Of a DNA stretch of 64,000 nt, positions 49,093 to 57,904 are shown one piece after another. Origin of the DNA: Paracoccus homiensis. GTDB taxonomy: Bacteria > Pseudomonadota > Alphaproteobacteria > Rhodobacterales > Rhodobacteraceae. The stretch lies in the NCBI RefSeq assembly GCF_900111675.1, contig NZ_FOHO01000009.1:83328-147327 (forward strand), written 5' to 3'. A model generated the notes under the pieces. The model did no database searches. It was given only the letters and a program-made list of their open reading frames with translations, and was not told where the DNA came from. The first letter of the stretch is position 1; each line of letters begins with the position of its first letter. Made by a program: the position numbers and the translations under genes.

Positions 49093-49956
49093 ATGAGCCG
49101 CACCCTACCCGTTCTGACCGTTGTCGCCGCGATCCTGCTGGTCTGGTATCTGGGTGCGATCGGCATGAATGCGCAATGGGCACGCGATCAGGCGGCGCGG
49201 GCCGAGACCCAGCTGACCACCAGCGCGCTGATCGCCGACACCTTGACGCAGGACCGGCCGGTGCTGCCCGCGCCGCATCAGGTCGCGGCGGGGCTTTGGG
49301 ACGGAATCGCCGGTCAGAAGATCACCTCGAAGCGCAGCCTGATCTATCACGCATGGGTCACGCTGTCTGCGACCTTGGCGGGGTTCGGGATCGGCAGCCT
49401 GGCCGGGATCCTGCTGGCCGTCGGGATCGTGCACAGCCGCGCGATGGACCAATCGGTGATGCCCTGGGCCGTTGCCAGTCAGACCGTGCCGATCCTGGCC
49501 ATCGCGCCCATGGTCATCGTCGTCTTTGCCAGTGCGGGCGTCACCGGCCTGCTGCCCAAGGCGATCATCGCCGCCTGGCTGTCCTTCTTTCCGGTCCTGG
49601 TGGGCATGGTCAAAGGGCTGCGGACCCCTGACGGGATGCAATTGGACCTGATGAAAAGCTGGAGCGCATCAGGCCCGCAAGTCTTTTGGCGGCTGCGGCT
49701 GCCCTCATCCCTGCCCTATCTGTTTGCCAGCCTGAAGATCGGCGTGGCCGCGGCGCTGGTCGGCACGATTGTCGGCGAACTGCCGGCGGGTGCGACCGCG
49801 GGTTTGGGTGCGCGGCTGCTGTCGGGCAGCTATTACGGACAAACGGTCCAGATCTGGTCTGCGCTGTTCACCGCCGCCGCGCTGGCCGCGCTGCTGGTCA
49901 TGCTGATCGATCTGATCCAGCGGCTGGTCCTGAAACGCATGGGGCTGGGCGGATGA
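49093..49956 (+). CDS. ABC transporter permease 1
   Basis: 287 residues with about six membrane helices and the EAA-type loop (MKSWSASGPQVFWRLRLPSSLPYL). It belongs to the TauC/SsuC-type permeases and forms the channel with the second permease. Start 12 bases after the ATPase stop. The N-terminal region (WARDQAARAETQLT) is an unusual periplasmic insert. Confidence 0.9.
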   Translation: MSRTLPVLTVVAAILLVWYLGAIGMNAQWARDQAARAETQLTTSALIADTLTQDRPVLPAPHQVAAGLWDGIAGQKITSKRSLIYHAWVTLSATLAGFGIGSLAGILLAVGIVHSRAMDQSVMPWAVASQTVPILAIAPMVIVVFASAGVTGLLPKAIIAAWLSFFPVLVGMVKGLRTPDGMQLDLMKSWSASGPQVFWRLRLPSSLPYLFASLKIGVAAALVGTIVGELPAGATAGLGARLLSGSYYGQTVQIWSALFTAAALAALLVMLIDLIQRLVLKRMGLGG

Positions 49957-50795
49957 AGGCAGTTCTGATCATCGGGGTGTGGCTGGCGGCTTGGGCGCTG
50001 AACATCTGGCTGTCGCGCCGTGACACGCGGCTGACGCGGTTTCTGGTGGCCGCGATCTTTGGTGCGACGATCCTGATCCTGTGGGAAATGATCGTACGCC
50101 TGTATCAGGTGCCATCGGTCATTCTGCCCGCGCCCAGCCAGATCGCGGCCAGCTTTGGCAGCAATCTGGGCATCTTGTGGACCGATTTTGTCCAGACCAT
50201 CCTGAAGGGCGCGTTGACGGGCTGGGTGCTGGGCGCTCTGGCCGCGACGCTGACGGCCATTGCGGTCGATCGCAGCCCGTTCCTGCAACGCGGGTTGCTG
50301 CCCATCGGGAATTTCGTCGCGGCGCTGCCGATCGTGGGCCTTGCCCCGATCCTGGTGATGTGGTTCGGCTTCGATTGGCACTCCAAGGCCGCTGTTGTCG
50401 TGGTGATGGTGTTCTTTCCGATCCTCGTGAACATGGTTGCGGGCCTTGCCGCCACCGACGCGATGCAGCGGGACCTGATGGCGACCTGGGCCGCACCCTA
50501 TCGCGCATCGCTGTGGAAGATGCGCCTGCCCGCCGCCATGCCATTCCTGTTCAACGGGCTGAAAATCACCACCACCCTGGCCCTGATCGGCGCAATCGTT
50601 GCCGAGTTTTTCGGCAGCCCGACCAAGGGAATGGGCTTTCGCATCTCGACAGCGGTGGGGCGTCTGGACCTGCCCCTTGTCTGGGCCGAAATTTGTGTGG
50701 CCGCAATCGCGGGTTCCCTGTTCTATGGCATTGTCGCGCTGATCGAAAAGAAGGTGACGTTCTGGCATCCGTCGCAGCGCAATCAACGGGGCTGA
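49953..50795 (+). CDS. ABC transporter permease 2
   Basis: 280 residues, ATGA overlap with permease 1. Membrane helices throughout and an EAA-type loop (ATWAAPYRASLWKMRLPAAMPFLFNG). It is a TauC-like partner of permease 1; two different permeases suggest a heterodimeric channel. GTTSer-type regions such as FGSPTKGMGFRIS are also conserved in the family. Confidence 0.9.
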   Translation: MKAVLIIGVWLAAWALNIWLSRRDTRLTRFLVAAIFGATILILWEMIVRLYQVPSVILPAPSQIAASFGSNLGILWTDFVQTILKGALTGWVLGALAATLTAIAVDRSPFLQRGLLPIGNFVAALPIVGLAPILVMWFGFDWHSKAAVVVVMVFFPILVNMVAGLAATDAMQRDLMATWAAPYRASLWKMRLPAAMPFLFNGLKITTTLALIGAIVAEFFGSPTKGMGFRISTAVGRLDLPLVWAEICVAAIAGSLFYGIVALIEKKVTFWHPSQRNQRG

Positions 50796-50819
50796 CGCCC
50801 CCCAACAGGAGAGTGATGA

Positions 50820-51806
50820 ATGAAACGGATGATGCTGACGGCAGCCGCCCTTGCGCTGATGTCCGGCGGGGCCCATGCCGCCGATGACCTGACCCTGCAA
50901 CTGAAATGGGTCACGCAGGCCCAGTTCGCGGGCTATTACGTCGCCAAGGACAAGGGCTTTTACGACGAAGAGGATCTGAACGTCACCATCAAGGCCGGCG
51001 GGCCGGATATTGCACCGACGCAGGTATTGGCCGGGGGCGGTGCCGATGTGGTCGTCGAATGGATGCCTGCCGCGCTGGCGGCGCGTGAAAAAGGGTTGCC
51101 GCTGGTCAATATCGCCCAGCCGTTCAAATCGTCGGGGATGATGCTGACCTGCCTGAAGGAAAGCGGCATCAGCGACCCGACCACCGATTTCGCGGGCAAG
51201 ACATTGGGCGTCTGGTTCGCGGGGAACGAATATCCGTTCCTGTCCTGGATGAGCACGCTTGGCCTGTCCACCGAGGGCGGCGAAGATGGCGTGACCGTTC
51301 TGAAACAGGGCTTCAATGTCGATCCGCTGTTGCAGAAACAGGCGGCCTGCATCAGCACCATGACCTATAACGAATATGGGCAGGTTCTGGATGCCGGCCT
51401 GTCCGAGGATGATCTGGTCACCTTCAAATACGAGGATCAGGGCGTCGCCACGCTGGAAGACGGGCTTTACACGCTGGAATCCACGCTTGAGGACGAAGCC
51501 AAGGTCACCGCGCTGGTCCGTTTTGTGCGCGCCAGCATGAAGGGGTGGAAATATGCCGAAGAGAACCCCGAAGAGGCCGCCGAAATCGTTCTGGAGAACG
51601 ATGAAACGGGCGCCCAGACGATCGAGCATCAGACCCGTATGATGGGCGAGATCGCCAAGCTGACCGCTGGATCGAACGGCACCCTGGACGAAGCCGATTA
51701 TCAGCGCACCGTCGATACGCTGATGTCGGGCGGCTCGGATCCGGTAATCTCGGCCGTGCCGGAAGGCGCCTTTACCCATCTGATCACGGATCGCGCCTTC
51801 GACTGA
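50820..51806 (+). CDS. NMT1/THI5-like substrate-binding protein
   Basis: 328 residues with a signal peptide (cleavage after GGAHA). LQLKWVTQAQFAGYYVAKDKGFY is the typical start of NMT1/THI5-like binding domains. The family binds pyrimidine-like ligands, which fits the catabolic genes nearby. The last gene of the transporter set, followed by a hairpin. Confidence 0.9.
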   Translation: MKRMMLTAAALALMSGGAHAADDLTLQLKWVTQAQFAGYYVAKDKGFYDEEDLNVTIKAGGPDIAPTQVLAGGGADVVVEWMPAALAAREKGLPLVNIAQPFKSSGMMLTCLKESGISDPTTDFAGKTLGVWFAGNEYPFLSWMSTLGLSTEGGEDGVTVLKQGFNVDPLLQKQAACISTMTYNEYGQVLDAGLSEDDLVTFKYEDQGVATLEDGLYTLESTLEDEAKVTALVRFVRASMKGWKYAEENPEEAAEIVLENDETGAQTIEHQTRMMGEIAKLTAGSNGTLDEADYQRTVDTLMSGGSDPVISAVPEGAFTHLITDRAFD

Positions 51807-51819
51807 TCCGCATCGACGC

Positions 51820-51844
51820 GAAGGGAGGGCGGTGCCCTCCCTTC
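51820..51844. terminator. Hairpin after binding-protein gene
   Basis: GAAGGGAGGGC and GCCCTCCCTTC form a perfect 11-bp stem with a 3-base loop, without a clear T-run. It lies between the convergent binding-protein and PepSY genes. Confidence 0.55.
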
Positions 51845-51863
51845 CATGTTATCCGACAGACGA

Positions 51864-52643
51864 TCAGCGGGCGATTTCGCGCACGACCTCACCAGCCGGA
51901 TCGACCTCGATCGTGACGGCCTCGCCCGCGGCATTGGTTCCGTCCAGAACCAAGCGCGGCCCGGTGTGGCGGGCATTGTCCAGATCGGTGTAGCCGGCCT
52001 CGCCCAGCTTTTCCTGCAACGCGTCACGGTCGATCCGGGGCATGTCGCCACGCGGTCCCTTGCCGTGATCGCCCTTGTGGCCATGATGGCCCTTGTGACC
52101 GTGGCGCTCGCCATCGGGGCCCCGACGATGATCGCCCTTGTCGTGACCCCGCTCATGGCCCTTCATGCCGCGCGGCCCCTTCATGTCGTCATCCCCACGG
52201 CCAAAGCGGATCAGCCGACCGTCCTCGTCAAAGGCGGCGCGCAGATCTTCGCCGTCGCTGTCACTTCCGCCGACCATTACCCTGCCATGGAAGGTGCCCA
52301 ACTTTTCGACCACGGCGAATTGCGACAGGATGTCGTTGTCGCGCACCGCCTGCGGCAGCAGTTCGTCGATCAGCGCCTGCGGCATCGCGGTGTCATCAGC
52401 GTCGATCATGCGGATATTGCCATCGGCATCAACAAAGGCCCTGATCTCGCCACCATCGGGCAGATCGCCTTCGATCTTACGACCGCCGCGGCGCGCGTCC
52501 TCGATCTGAATATCCTGCAGGTTCAGCGTCGTCAGCGCCTGCGGCAGATCCTGCGCATCGGCCGGGGCATCCTGCGCGACGGCTTGGCTGCCCATGATCG
52601 CGATCAGTGCCATCGAGGCGGCGGTCAGGCTGTAACTGCTCAT
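51864..52643 (-). CDS. PepSY-like periplasmic protein with His-rich stretch
   Basis: 259 residues from the ATG at 52643, with AAAGGACA before it. A signal peptide (cleavage after GSQAVAQ) precedes two PepSY-like segments (ALIDELLPQAVRDND and the C-terminal EVDPAGEVVREIAR). Between them, about residues 160-205 hold a His/Lys/Gly/Asp-rich stretch (HGHKGHHGHKGDHGKG) that could bind metal ions. It diverges from a gene set with a response regulator and a kinase, so it may report on metals or envelope state. Confidence 0.7.
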   Translation of the reverse strand: MSSYSLTAASMALIAIMGSQAVAQDAPADAQDLPQALTTLNLQDIQIEDARRGGRKIEGDLPDGGEIRAFVDADGNIRMIDADDTAMPQALIDELLPQAVRDNDILSQFAVVEKLGTFHGRVMVGGSDSDGEDLRAAFDEDGRLIRFGRGDDDMKGPRGMKGHERGHDKGDHRRGPDGERHGHKGHHGHKGDHGKGPRGDMPRIDRDALQEKLGEAGYTDLDNARHTGPRLVLDGTNAAGEAVTIEVDPAGEVVREIAR

Positions 52644-52718
52644 GTCTTGTCCTTTCATCGTGTCTTTTGCGGCGGCTTGTCCCGCCTCACGAATCGCTTT
52701 TACATTCCTCACCCTGAA

Positions 52719-52757
52719 CCAAAGGCCAATGGCGCATTTGGTATTCGTTTGGCTTGG
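52719..52757. promoter_or_regulatory. Possible response-regulator box (11-bp-spaced repeats)
   Basis: TTTGG occurs at 52737-52741 and 52748-52752, spaced 11 bases apart, followed by CTTGG at 52753-52757, with an inverted copy at 52719-52723. Direct repeats spaced 11 bases apart are typical binding sites for OmpR-type regulators such as the one encoded at 53133. The box lies between two divergent PepSY-type genes. Confidence 0.4.
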
Positions 52758-52776
52758 ATAGCGCATAGGGCATGAC

Positions 52777-53133
52777 ATGAAACGCCTGATGATCCTGACC
52801 CTGACCTGTGCCGCGTTGCTGGCCCCGCCTGCAATCGCGCCGCGCTGCCCTGCCACCAAGGCCGTCGCGCAGGATTTCAGCCCGCGCCCGTTCCACGAAC
52901 TGGCCGAAAGCGTCACGGACCGGTATCGCGGACGGCTGATCGGGGCGCAGATGGCGCCGCCGACGCCGCATGAGCGGATGCTGGGCGCGGCGCTGGTCTA
53001 TGAGTTCCGCCTGCTGACGCCGCAGCGCAACTTGCTGCTGATCCGGCTGGACGCGCGCAGCGGCCGGTTTCTGGAAATCGCGGGTCGGGGGCAGACGGCG
53101 GCACGTCGCATGACAGACAAGGAAGATGATTGA
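52777..53133 (+). CDS. Small PepSY-like periplasmic protein
   Basis: 118 residues with a hydrophobic N-terminal signal (LMILTLTCAALLAPPAIA) and a C-terminal PepSY-like part (ALVYEFRLLTPQRNLLLIRLD). Its TGA overlaps the response-regulator ATG by one base, so the two are co-translated. Role as a signal modulator is inferred. Confidence 0.65.
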   Translation: MKRLMILTLTCAALLAPPAIAPRCPATKAVAQDFSPRPFHELAESVTDRYRGRLIGAQMAPPTPHERMLGAALVYEFRLLTPQRNLLLIRLDARSGRFLEIAGRGQTAARRMTDKEDD

Positions 53134-53795
53134 TGAGGGCCCTGATTGTCGAGGACGATCCCGTCCTGTCGGACCAGTTGCGCAGCGCCATGTCCGAGGC
53201 GGGCTTTGTGACCGACCATGCCGCAGATGGCGAAGACGGCGAATTTCTGGGCGCGACCGAGGCTTACGATGTCGCGATCCTGGATCTTGGTCTGCCCACC
53301 ATGCCGGGGATCGAGGTTCTGACCCGTTGGCGCGATCAGGGCATTTCGATGCCGGTGCTGATCCTGACCGCGCGGGGCGACTGGACCGACAAGGTCGCGG
53401 GGTTTCGTGCCGGGGCGGATGATTACGCGGTCAAGCCCTTTCGGCTGGACGAGGTCGTTTTGCGTGCGCAAACGCTGGTGCGTCGCGCGGCGGGGCATGC
53501 GCGGGCCGCGATCACGGCGGGGCCGCTGGCACTGGACAGTCAGCTGGGGGTCATCACGCTGAACGGGGTCGCACTGAAGCTGACTGCGTTCGAAACGCGC
53601 ATCCTGACCTATCTGATCCACCATCAGAACCGTATCGTCAGCCGGACCGAACTGTCCGAGCATCTGTACGAGGCCGACACGGATCGCGATTTCAAATCCA
53701 TCGAGGTGGTGATCGGGCGGCTGCGCAAGAAGCTGGGCGACGGGCTGATCCAGACCCGCCGGGGCGAAGGCTATGTGCTGCGGGTGGGCGCGTGA
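53133..53795 (+). CDS. OmpR-type response regulator
   Basis: 220 residues. The receiver domain has VEDDP at the start, the phospho-acceptor Asp in ILDLGLP (about 51), and K in DYAVKPF. The winged helix follows, with RILTYLIHHQNRIVSRTELSEHLY. It starts one base into the previous stop and overlaps the kinase gene by 4 bases. Confidence 0.9.
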   Translation: MRALIVEDDPVLSDQLRSAMSEAGFVTDHAADGEDGEFLGATEAYDVAILDLGLPTMPGIEVLTRWRDQGISMPVLILTARGDWTDKVAGFRAGADDYAVKPFRLDEVVLRAQTLVRRAAGHARAAITAGPLALDSQLGVITLNGVALKLTAFETRILTYLIHHQNRIVSRTELSEHLYEADTDRDFKSIEVVIGRLRKKLGDGLIQTRRGEGYVLRVGA

Positions 53796-55093
53796 TCCAT
53801 TCGATCCGGGCGCGATTGCTGATTCTGGCTGCGGCGTGGCTGACGGCGGCGCTGCTGGCCGCGTTTCTGGTCATCTCGCAGCTTCTGGACGATTTCGTCA
53901 CCAGCCGCTTTGACGCCGAAAGCGCGGCGATCACCGATGCGCTGTTTGCGGTGATCTCGGCGGATGAGGCAGGTCAGATCGTAATCGGGGCGACGCCGCC
54001 CGACAGCCGGTTCAACCTGCCCTTCAGCGGCTGGTATTGGCAGATCGCGGCGAATGATCGGGTGATCGCGCGGTCGGCGTCCTTGCTGGATGGCGTGCTG
54101 TCCGGACCCACGGGGAATTACGATGGCGGCGCGGGGCGCGGGGCCGATCAGGCGCCGCTGCGGGTGATGCGCCGCGAAATCACCATTCCCGACAGCGACG
54201 CGACCATCGCCGTCACCGTGACTGCCCCCGCCCAGCAGATCCGCGCCAGCCTGCGCGAGGTGCGCCGCCCGCTGGCCGTGTCGCTGATCGTCCTGGGACT
54301 TGGGCTGGCAGTGGCCAGCGTCATTCAGGTGGCCATCGGGCTGCGCAGCCTGGACCGCATCGGCCAGGATCTGCGCCGCGTGCGGGCCGGCAGGTCCGAC
54401 CGCCTGCCCCGTCCCGATGTCCGGGAACTTCGCCCGCTGGCCGCAGAGATCAACGCGGCCCTGGATCAGAACGCGGAATTGCTGACCCGCTCGCGGCAAC
54501 ATCTGGGCAACCTGGCACATTCACTGAAAACGCCGCTGGCCGCGCTGTCGAATGCGCTGCCCTCGGAACATGAAGGTCAGACGCTGATTGCGCGGATGGA
54601 CCGGCTGATCGGATGGCATCTGCGCCGCGCCCGATCTGCGCAACCGCGCGTTCTGGGTCAGTACAGCGCCGTCCGCCCGGTCATCGAGGACATTCTTCTG
54701 GTGCTGCGCCGTCCCCTTCAGGACAAGGGGATCATGACCGCGATCAATTGCCCCGATGATGCGCGCTTTGCGGGCGAAAGGCAGGATCTGGAGGAAATGA
54801 TCGGCAACCTGTCCGAAAATGCCGCCAAATGGGGCCGCAGCCAGTTGCGGGTCTCGGTGACCAGCCACGCAGACCGCCTGCGCATCGAGATTGCCGATGA
54901 CGGCCCCGGCATGGCCGAAACCGATACGCCCCGCGCGCTGATCCGCGGCGCACGGCTGGACGAGAACGGCCCCCCCGGCGCGGGGCTTGGGCTGGCCATC
55001 GTGGCTGATCTGGCCGCGCTTCACGGTGGCGCATTGCGGTTGGAACGGGCGGATATCGGGGGACTTGCCGCAATACTGGACCTGCCCGCCTGA
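53792..55093 (+). CDS. Sensor histidine kinase
   Basis: 433 residues from a GTG that overlaps the regulator stop. Two membrane helices (LLILAAAWLTAALLAAFLVI and a second at about 160-185) flank a periplasmic segment of about 120 residues. The H-box is HLGNLAHSLKTPLAAL, followed by N-box (NLSENAAKWG) and G-boxes (ADDGPG, GAGLGLAIV). Signal unknown; the PepSY neighbours suggest an envelope or metal cue. Confidence 0.9.
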   Translation: MIHSIRARLLILAAAWLTAALLAAFLVISQLLDDFVTSRFDAESAAITDALFAVISADEAGQIVIGATPPDSRFNLPFSGWYWQIAANDRVIARSASLLDGVLSGPTGNYDGGAGRGADQAPLRVMRREITIPDSDATIAVTVTAPAQQIRASLREVRRPLAVSLIVLGLGLAVASVIQVAIGLRSLDRIGQDLRRVRAGRSDRLPRPDVRELRPLAAEINAALDQNAELLTRSRQHLGNLAHSLKTPLAALSNALPSEHEGQTLIARMDRLIGWHLRRARSAQPRVLGQYSAVRPVIEDILLVLRRPLQDKGIMTAINCPDDARFAGERQDLEEMIGNLSENAAKWGRSQLRVSVTSHADRLRIEIADDGPGMAETDTPRALIRGARLDENGPPGAGLGLAIVADLAALHGGALRLERADIGGLAAILDLPA

Positions 55094-55121
55094 AATCTTG
55101 GCAAACTGCGATCGCCCTGAT

Positions 55122-55137
55122 TTTACCATTTGATAAA
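55122..55137. promoter_or_regulatory. RutR-like operator 2
   Basis: TTTACCATTTGATAAA matches the RutR consensus TTGACCA-NN-TGGTCAA at 11 of 14 fixed positions. It lies 55 bases before the preT start, where it could coordinate preTA with the operon at 45.5 kb. Confidence 0.6.
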
Positions 55138-55191
55138 ATTTTGGACCTGTGCCAGCCTGATTCTTACCAACAGGTGAGCCAGGAGACGAAA

Positions 55192-56550
55192 ATGTCCCAA
55201 GCAACGCTGTCGCCCGGAATCGTTCCGGGTCGACTGACACCGGATGAGCTGGCGGTGAATTTCGCCGATGTCGCCCCGCCGCTGGACCGGCACGAAGCCC
55301 ATGTCGAGGCCGATCGCTGCTATTTCTGCCATGATGCGCCCTGCATCACGGCCTGCCCGACCGGCATCGACATTCCGCTGTTCATCCGCCAGATCGCGAC
55401 CGATACGCCCGATGCGGCCGGCATGACGATTTTCCACGCCAACATCCTTGGCGGCATGTGCGCCCGTGTCTGCCCGACCGAAAACCTGTGCGAGGGGTCT
55501 TGCGTCCGCAACGACGCCGAGGGTCAGCCGGTCCGCATTGGCGCATTGCAGCGCTATGCCACCGACGGTCTGATCGCTGACGGCGCCCACCCGTTTCGCC
55601 GCGCCGAGCCGACCGGCAAGCGTATCGCGGTCGTCGGCGCGGGCCCGGCAGGCCTGTCCTGCGCCCATCGCCTTGCGGCCAAGGGCCATGACGTCACCAT
55701 CTTCGATGCGCGGGCAAAACCCGGCGGGCTGAATGAATATGGCATCGCCAGCTACAAGACGGTCGACGGTTTCGCACAGGCCGAGGTCGCGTGGTTGATG
55801 GGCATCGGCGGCATCACCATGGAAACCGGGCGCGCGCTTGGCCGCGATCTGACGCTGGACACCCTGCGGGCCGAATATGACGCGGTGTTTCTGGGGATCG
55901 GGCTGGGCGCGGTCAATGCCCTGCGGACCGAGGGCGAGAGCTTTCAGAATGTTCGCGATGCGGTCGATTTCATCTCGGAACTGCGGCAGGCGGATGATCG
56001 CGGGGCCCTGCCCGTCGGCCGCGATGTCGTGGTCATCGGGGGCGGGATGACCGCCGTGGACGCCGCCGTTCAGGCAAAGCTGCTGGGCGCGGAAAACGTC
56101 ACGATGGTCTATCGCCGAAGCCGCGATCAGATGGGCGCGTCCGAACACGAACAGGATCACGCCACCAGCAAGGGGGTGCGGATCATCCACGGTGCCGCCC
56201 CCATCGCGGTGCTGGGCAAGGGCAAGGTCGAGGCCGTGCAATTCGCCTATACCGAGATCCGCGAGGGTCAGCTGCATCTGTCCGAGAACGGCTTCCAGCT
56301 GCCCGCCGATCAGGTGTTCAAGGCCATCGGTCAGCGTCTGGAAGCGCCGCTTGCCGATCTTGATCTGGCCAAAAGCGGCAAGATCGCCGTCACCGGCCCC
56401 GGTCGCACCAGTCTGGATGGCGTCTGGGCCGGCGGTGACTGCGCCATGGGCGGGGACGATCTGACCGTGACTGCCGTTGCCGAAGGCCGCGATGCGGCCG
56501 AGGATATCGACGCCCGGCTGACCGGACGTCCCGTTGAAATCCCCGGTTGA
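55192..56550 (+). CDS. preT: Dihydropyrimidine dehydrogenase subunit PreT
   Basis: 452 residues from the ATG at 55192, preceded by AGGAG. The N-terminal iron-sulfur domain has CYFCHDAPCITACPTG and CARVCPTENLCEGSCV, as in glutamate-synthase-like small subunits. Two FAD/NAD-binding Rossmann motifs follow (VVGAGPAGLSCAHRLA and VVIGGGMTAVDAAV). With PreA it reduces uracil or thymine with NADH. It is separated from PreA by 14 bases. Confidence 0.95.
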   Translation: MSQATLSPGIVPGRLTPDELAVNFADVAPPLDRHEAHVEADRCYFCHDAPCITACPTGIDIPLFIRQIATDTPDAAGMTIFHANILGGMCARVCPTENLCEGSCVRNDAEGQPVRIGALQRYATDGLIADGAHPFRRAEPTGKRIAVVGAGPAGLSCAHRLAAKGHDVTIFDARAKPGGLNEYGIASYKTVDGFAQAEVAWLMGIGGITMETGRALGRDLTLDTLRAEYDAVFLGIGLGAVNALRTEGESFQNVRDAVDFISELRQADDRGALPVGRDVVVIGGGMTAVDAAVQAKLLGAENVTMVYRRSRDQMGASEHEQDHATSKGVRIIHGAAPIAVLGKGKVEAVQFAYTEIREGQLHLSENGFQLPADQVFKAIGQRLEAPLADLDLAKSGKIAVTGPGRTSLDGVWAGGDCAMGGDDLTVTAVAEGRDAAEDIDARLTGRPVEIPG

Positions 56551-56564
56551 GAAAGGGCACGGCC

Positions 56565-57863
56565 ATGGCTGATCTGCGCAGCGAATTCATCGGGATCAAA
56601 TCCCCCAACCCGTTCTGGCTGGCCTCGGCGCCGCCCACGGACAAGGAATACAACGTCCGCCGCGCCTTTCAGGCCGGCTGGGGCGGTGTCGTCTGGAAAA
56701 CCCTGGGCGCCGAAGGTCCGCCCGTCGTCAATGTCAACGGCCCGCGCTATGGCGTGGTGCATGGTCCCGACCGCCGGGTCTTGGGCCTGAACAATATCGA
56801 ACTGATCACCGATCGCCCGCTGGAGGTGAACCTGCGTGAAATCAAGCAGGTCAAGCGCGACTACCCCGACCGCGCCCTGATCATCAGCCTGATGGTTCCC
56901 TGCGACGAGGACAGCTGGCGCGACATCCTGAAACGGATCGAGGATACCGGCGCCGATGGGGTCGAGCTGAACTTCGGCTGCCCTCATGGCATGGCCGAGC
57001 GTGGCATGGGTAGCGCCGTGGGTCAGGTGCCGGATTATATCGAAATGGTCACGCGCTGGGTCAAGCAATACTCGCGCATGCCCTGCATCGTGAAACTGAC
57101 GCCGAACATCACCGATGTCCGCAAACCCGCCGAGGCCGCCAGACGCGGCGGCGCGGACGCGGTCAGCCTGATCAACACCATCAACTCGATCACCTCGGTC
57201 GATCTGGACCTGTTCGCACCCGAACCCACGATCGACGGCAAAGGCAGTCATGGCGGATATTGCGGTCCGGCGGTCAAGCCCATCGCCCTGAACATGGTCG
57301 CCGAAATCGCCCGCAACCCGGCCACCGCAGGCCTTCCGATCAGCGGTATCGGCGGCGTGACCACATGGCGCGATGCGGCCGAATTCATGGCGCTTGGCGC
57401 AGGCAATGTGCAGGTCTGCACGGCCGCCATGACCTATGGGTTCAAGGTGGTTCAGGAAATGATCACCGGCCTTCACGACTATCTGGACAGACATGACATG
57501 GCCCTGTCCGACCTGATCGGTCGCGCGGTGCCGAATGTGAAGGACTGGCAGGAACTGAACCTGAACTATGTGACCAAGGCGGTCATCGATCAGGAAGCCT
57601 GCATCAAATGCGGCCGCTGTTATGCCGCCTGCGAGGATACCAGCCATCAGGCCATCGCGATGAAGTCCGGACGCGTTTTCGAGGTCGTCGAAGAGGAATG
57701 CGTCGCCTGCAATCTTTGCGTCGATGTCTGTCCCGTTCAGGACTGCATCACCATGCGCGAACTTGCGCCGGGGGAAACCGATCTGCGGACCGGTATCGCG
57801 CGGGGGGATTACGCCAACTGGACGACCCACCCGAACAACCCCGCGGCGACTGCCGCGGAATAA
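56565..57863 (+). CDS. preA: Dihydropyrimidine dehydrogenase subunit PreA
   Basis: 432 residues from the ATG at 56565. The FMN-binding TIM barrel has ASAPPTDKEYNVRRAFQAGWGG and GVELNFGCPHGM with the catalytic-type Cys/Gly loop. Two ferredoxin-like clusters follow (CIKCGRCYAACEDTSH and CVACNLCVDVCPVQDC). It completes the reductive pyrimidine pathway together with dihydropyrimidinase and beta-ureidopropionase encoded at 45.5-48.3 kb. Confidence 0.95.
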   Translation: MADLRSEFIGIKSPNPFWLASAPPTDKEYNVRRAFQAGWGGVVWKTLGAEGPPVVNVNGPRYGVVHGPDRRVLGLNNIELITDRPLEVNLREIKQVKRDYPDRALIISLMVPCDEDSWRDILKRIEDTGADGVELNFGCPHGMAERGMGSAVGQVPDYIEMVTRWVKQYSRMPCIVKLTPNITDVRKPAEAARRGGADAVSLINTINSITSVDLDLFAPEPTIDGKGSHGGYCGPAVKPIALNMVAEIARNPATAGLPISGIGGVTTWRDAAEFMALGAGNVQVCTAAMTYGFKVVQEMITGLHDYLDRHDMALSDLIGRAVPNVKDWQELNLNYVTKAVIDQEACIKCGRCYAACEDTSHQAIAMKSGRVFEVVEEECVACNLCVDVCPVQDCITMRELAPGETDLRTGIARGDYANWTTHPNNPAATAAE

Positions 57864-57868
57864 GGCGT

Positions 57869-57895
57869 GGCGCGGGGCCGGATCGGCCCCGCGCC
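57869..57895. terminator. Hairpin between preA and putP
   Basis: GGCGCGGGGCCG and CGGCCCCGCGCC form a perfect 12-bp stem with a 3-base loop between the convergent genes. No T-run, but stability and position suggest a transcript end for both. Confidence 0.6.
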
Positions 57896-57904
57896 TCATT
57901 CAGG

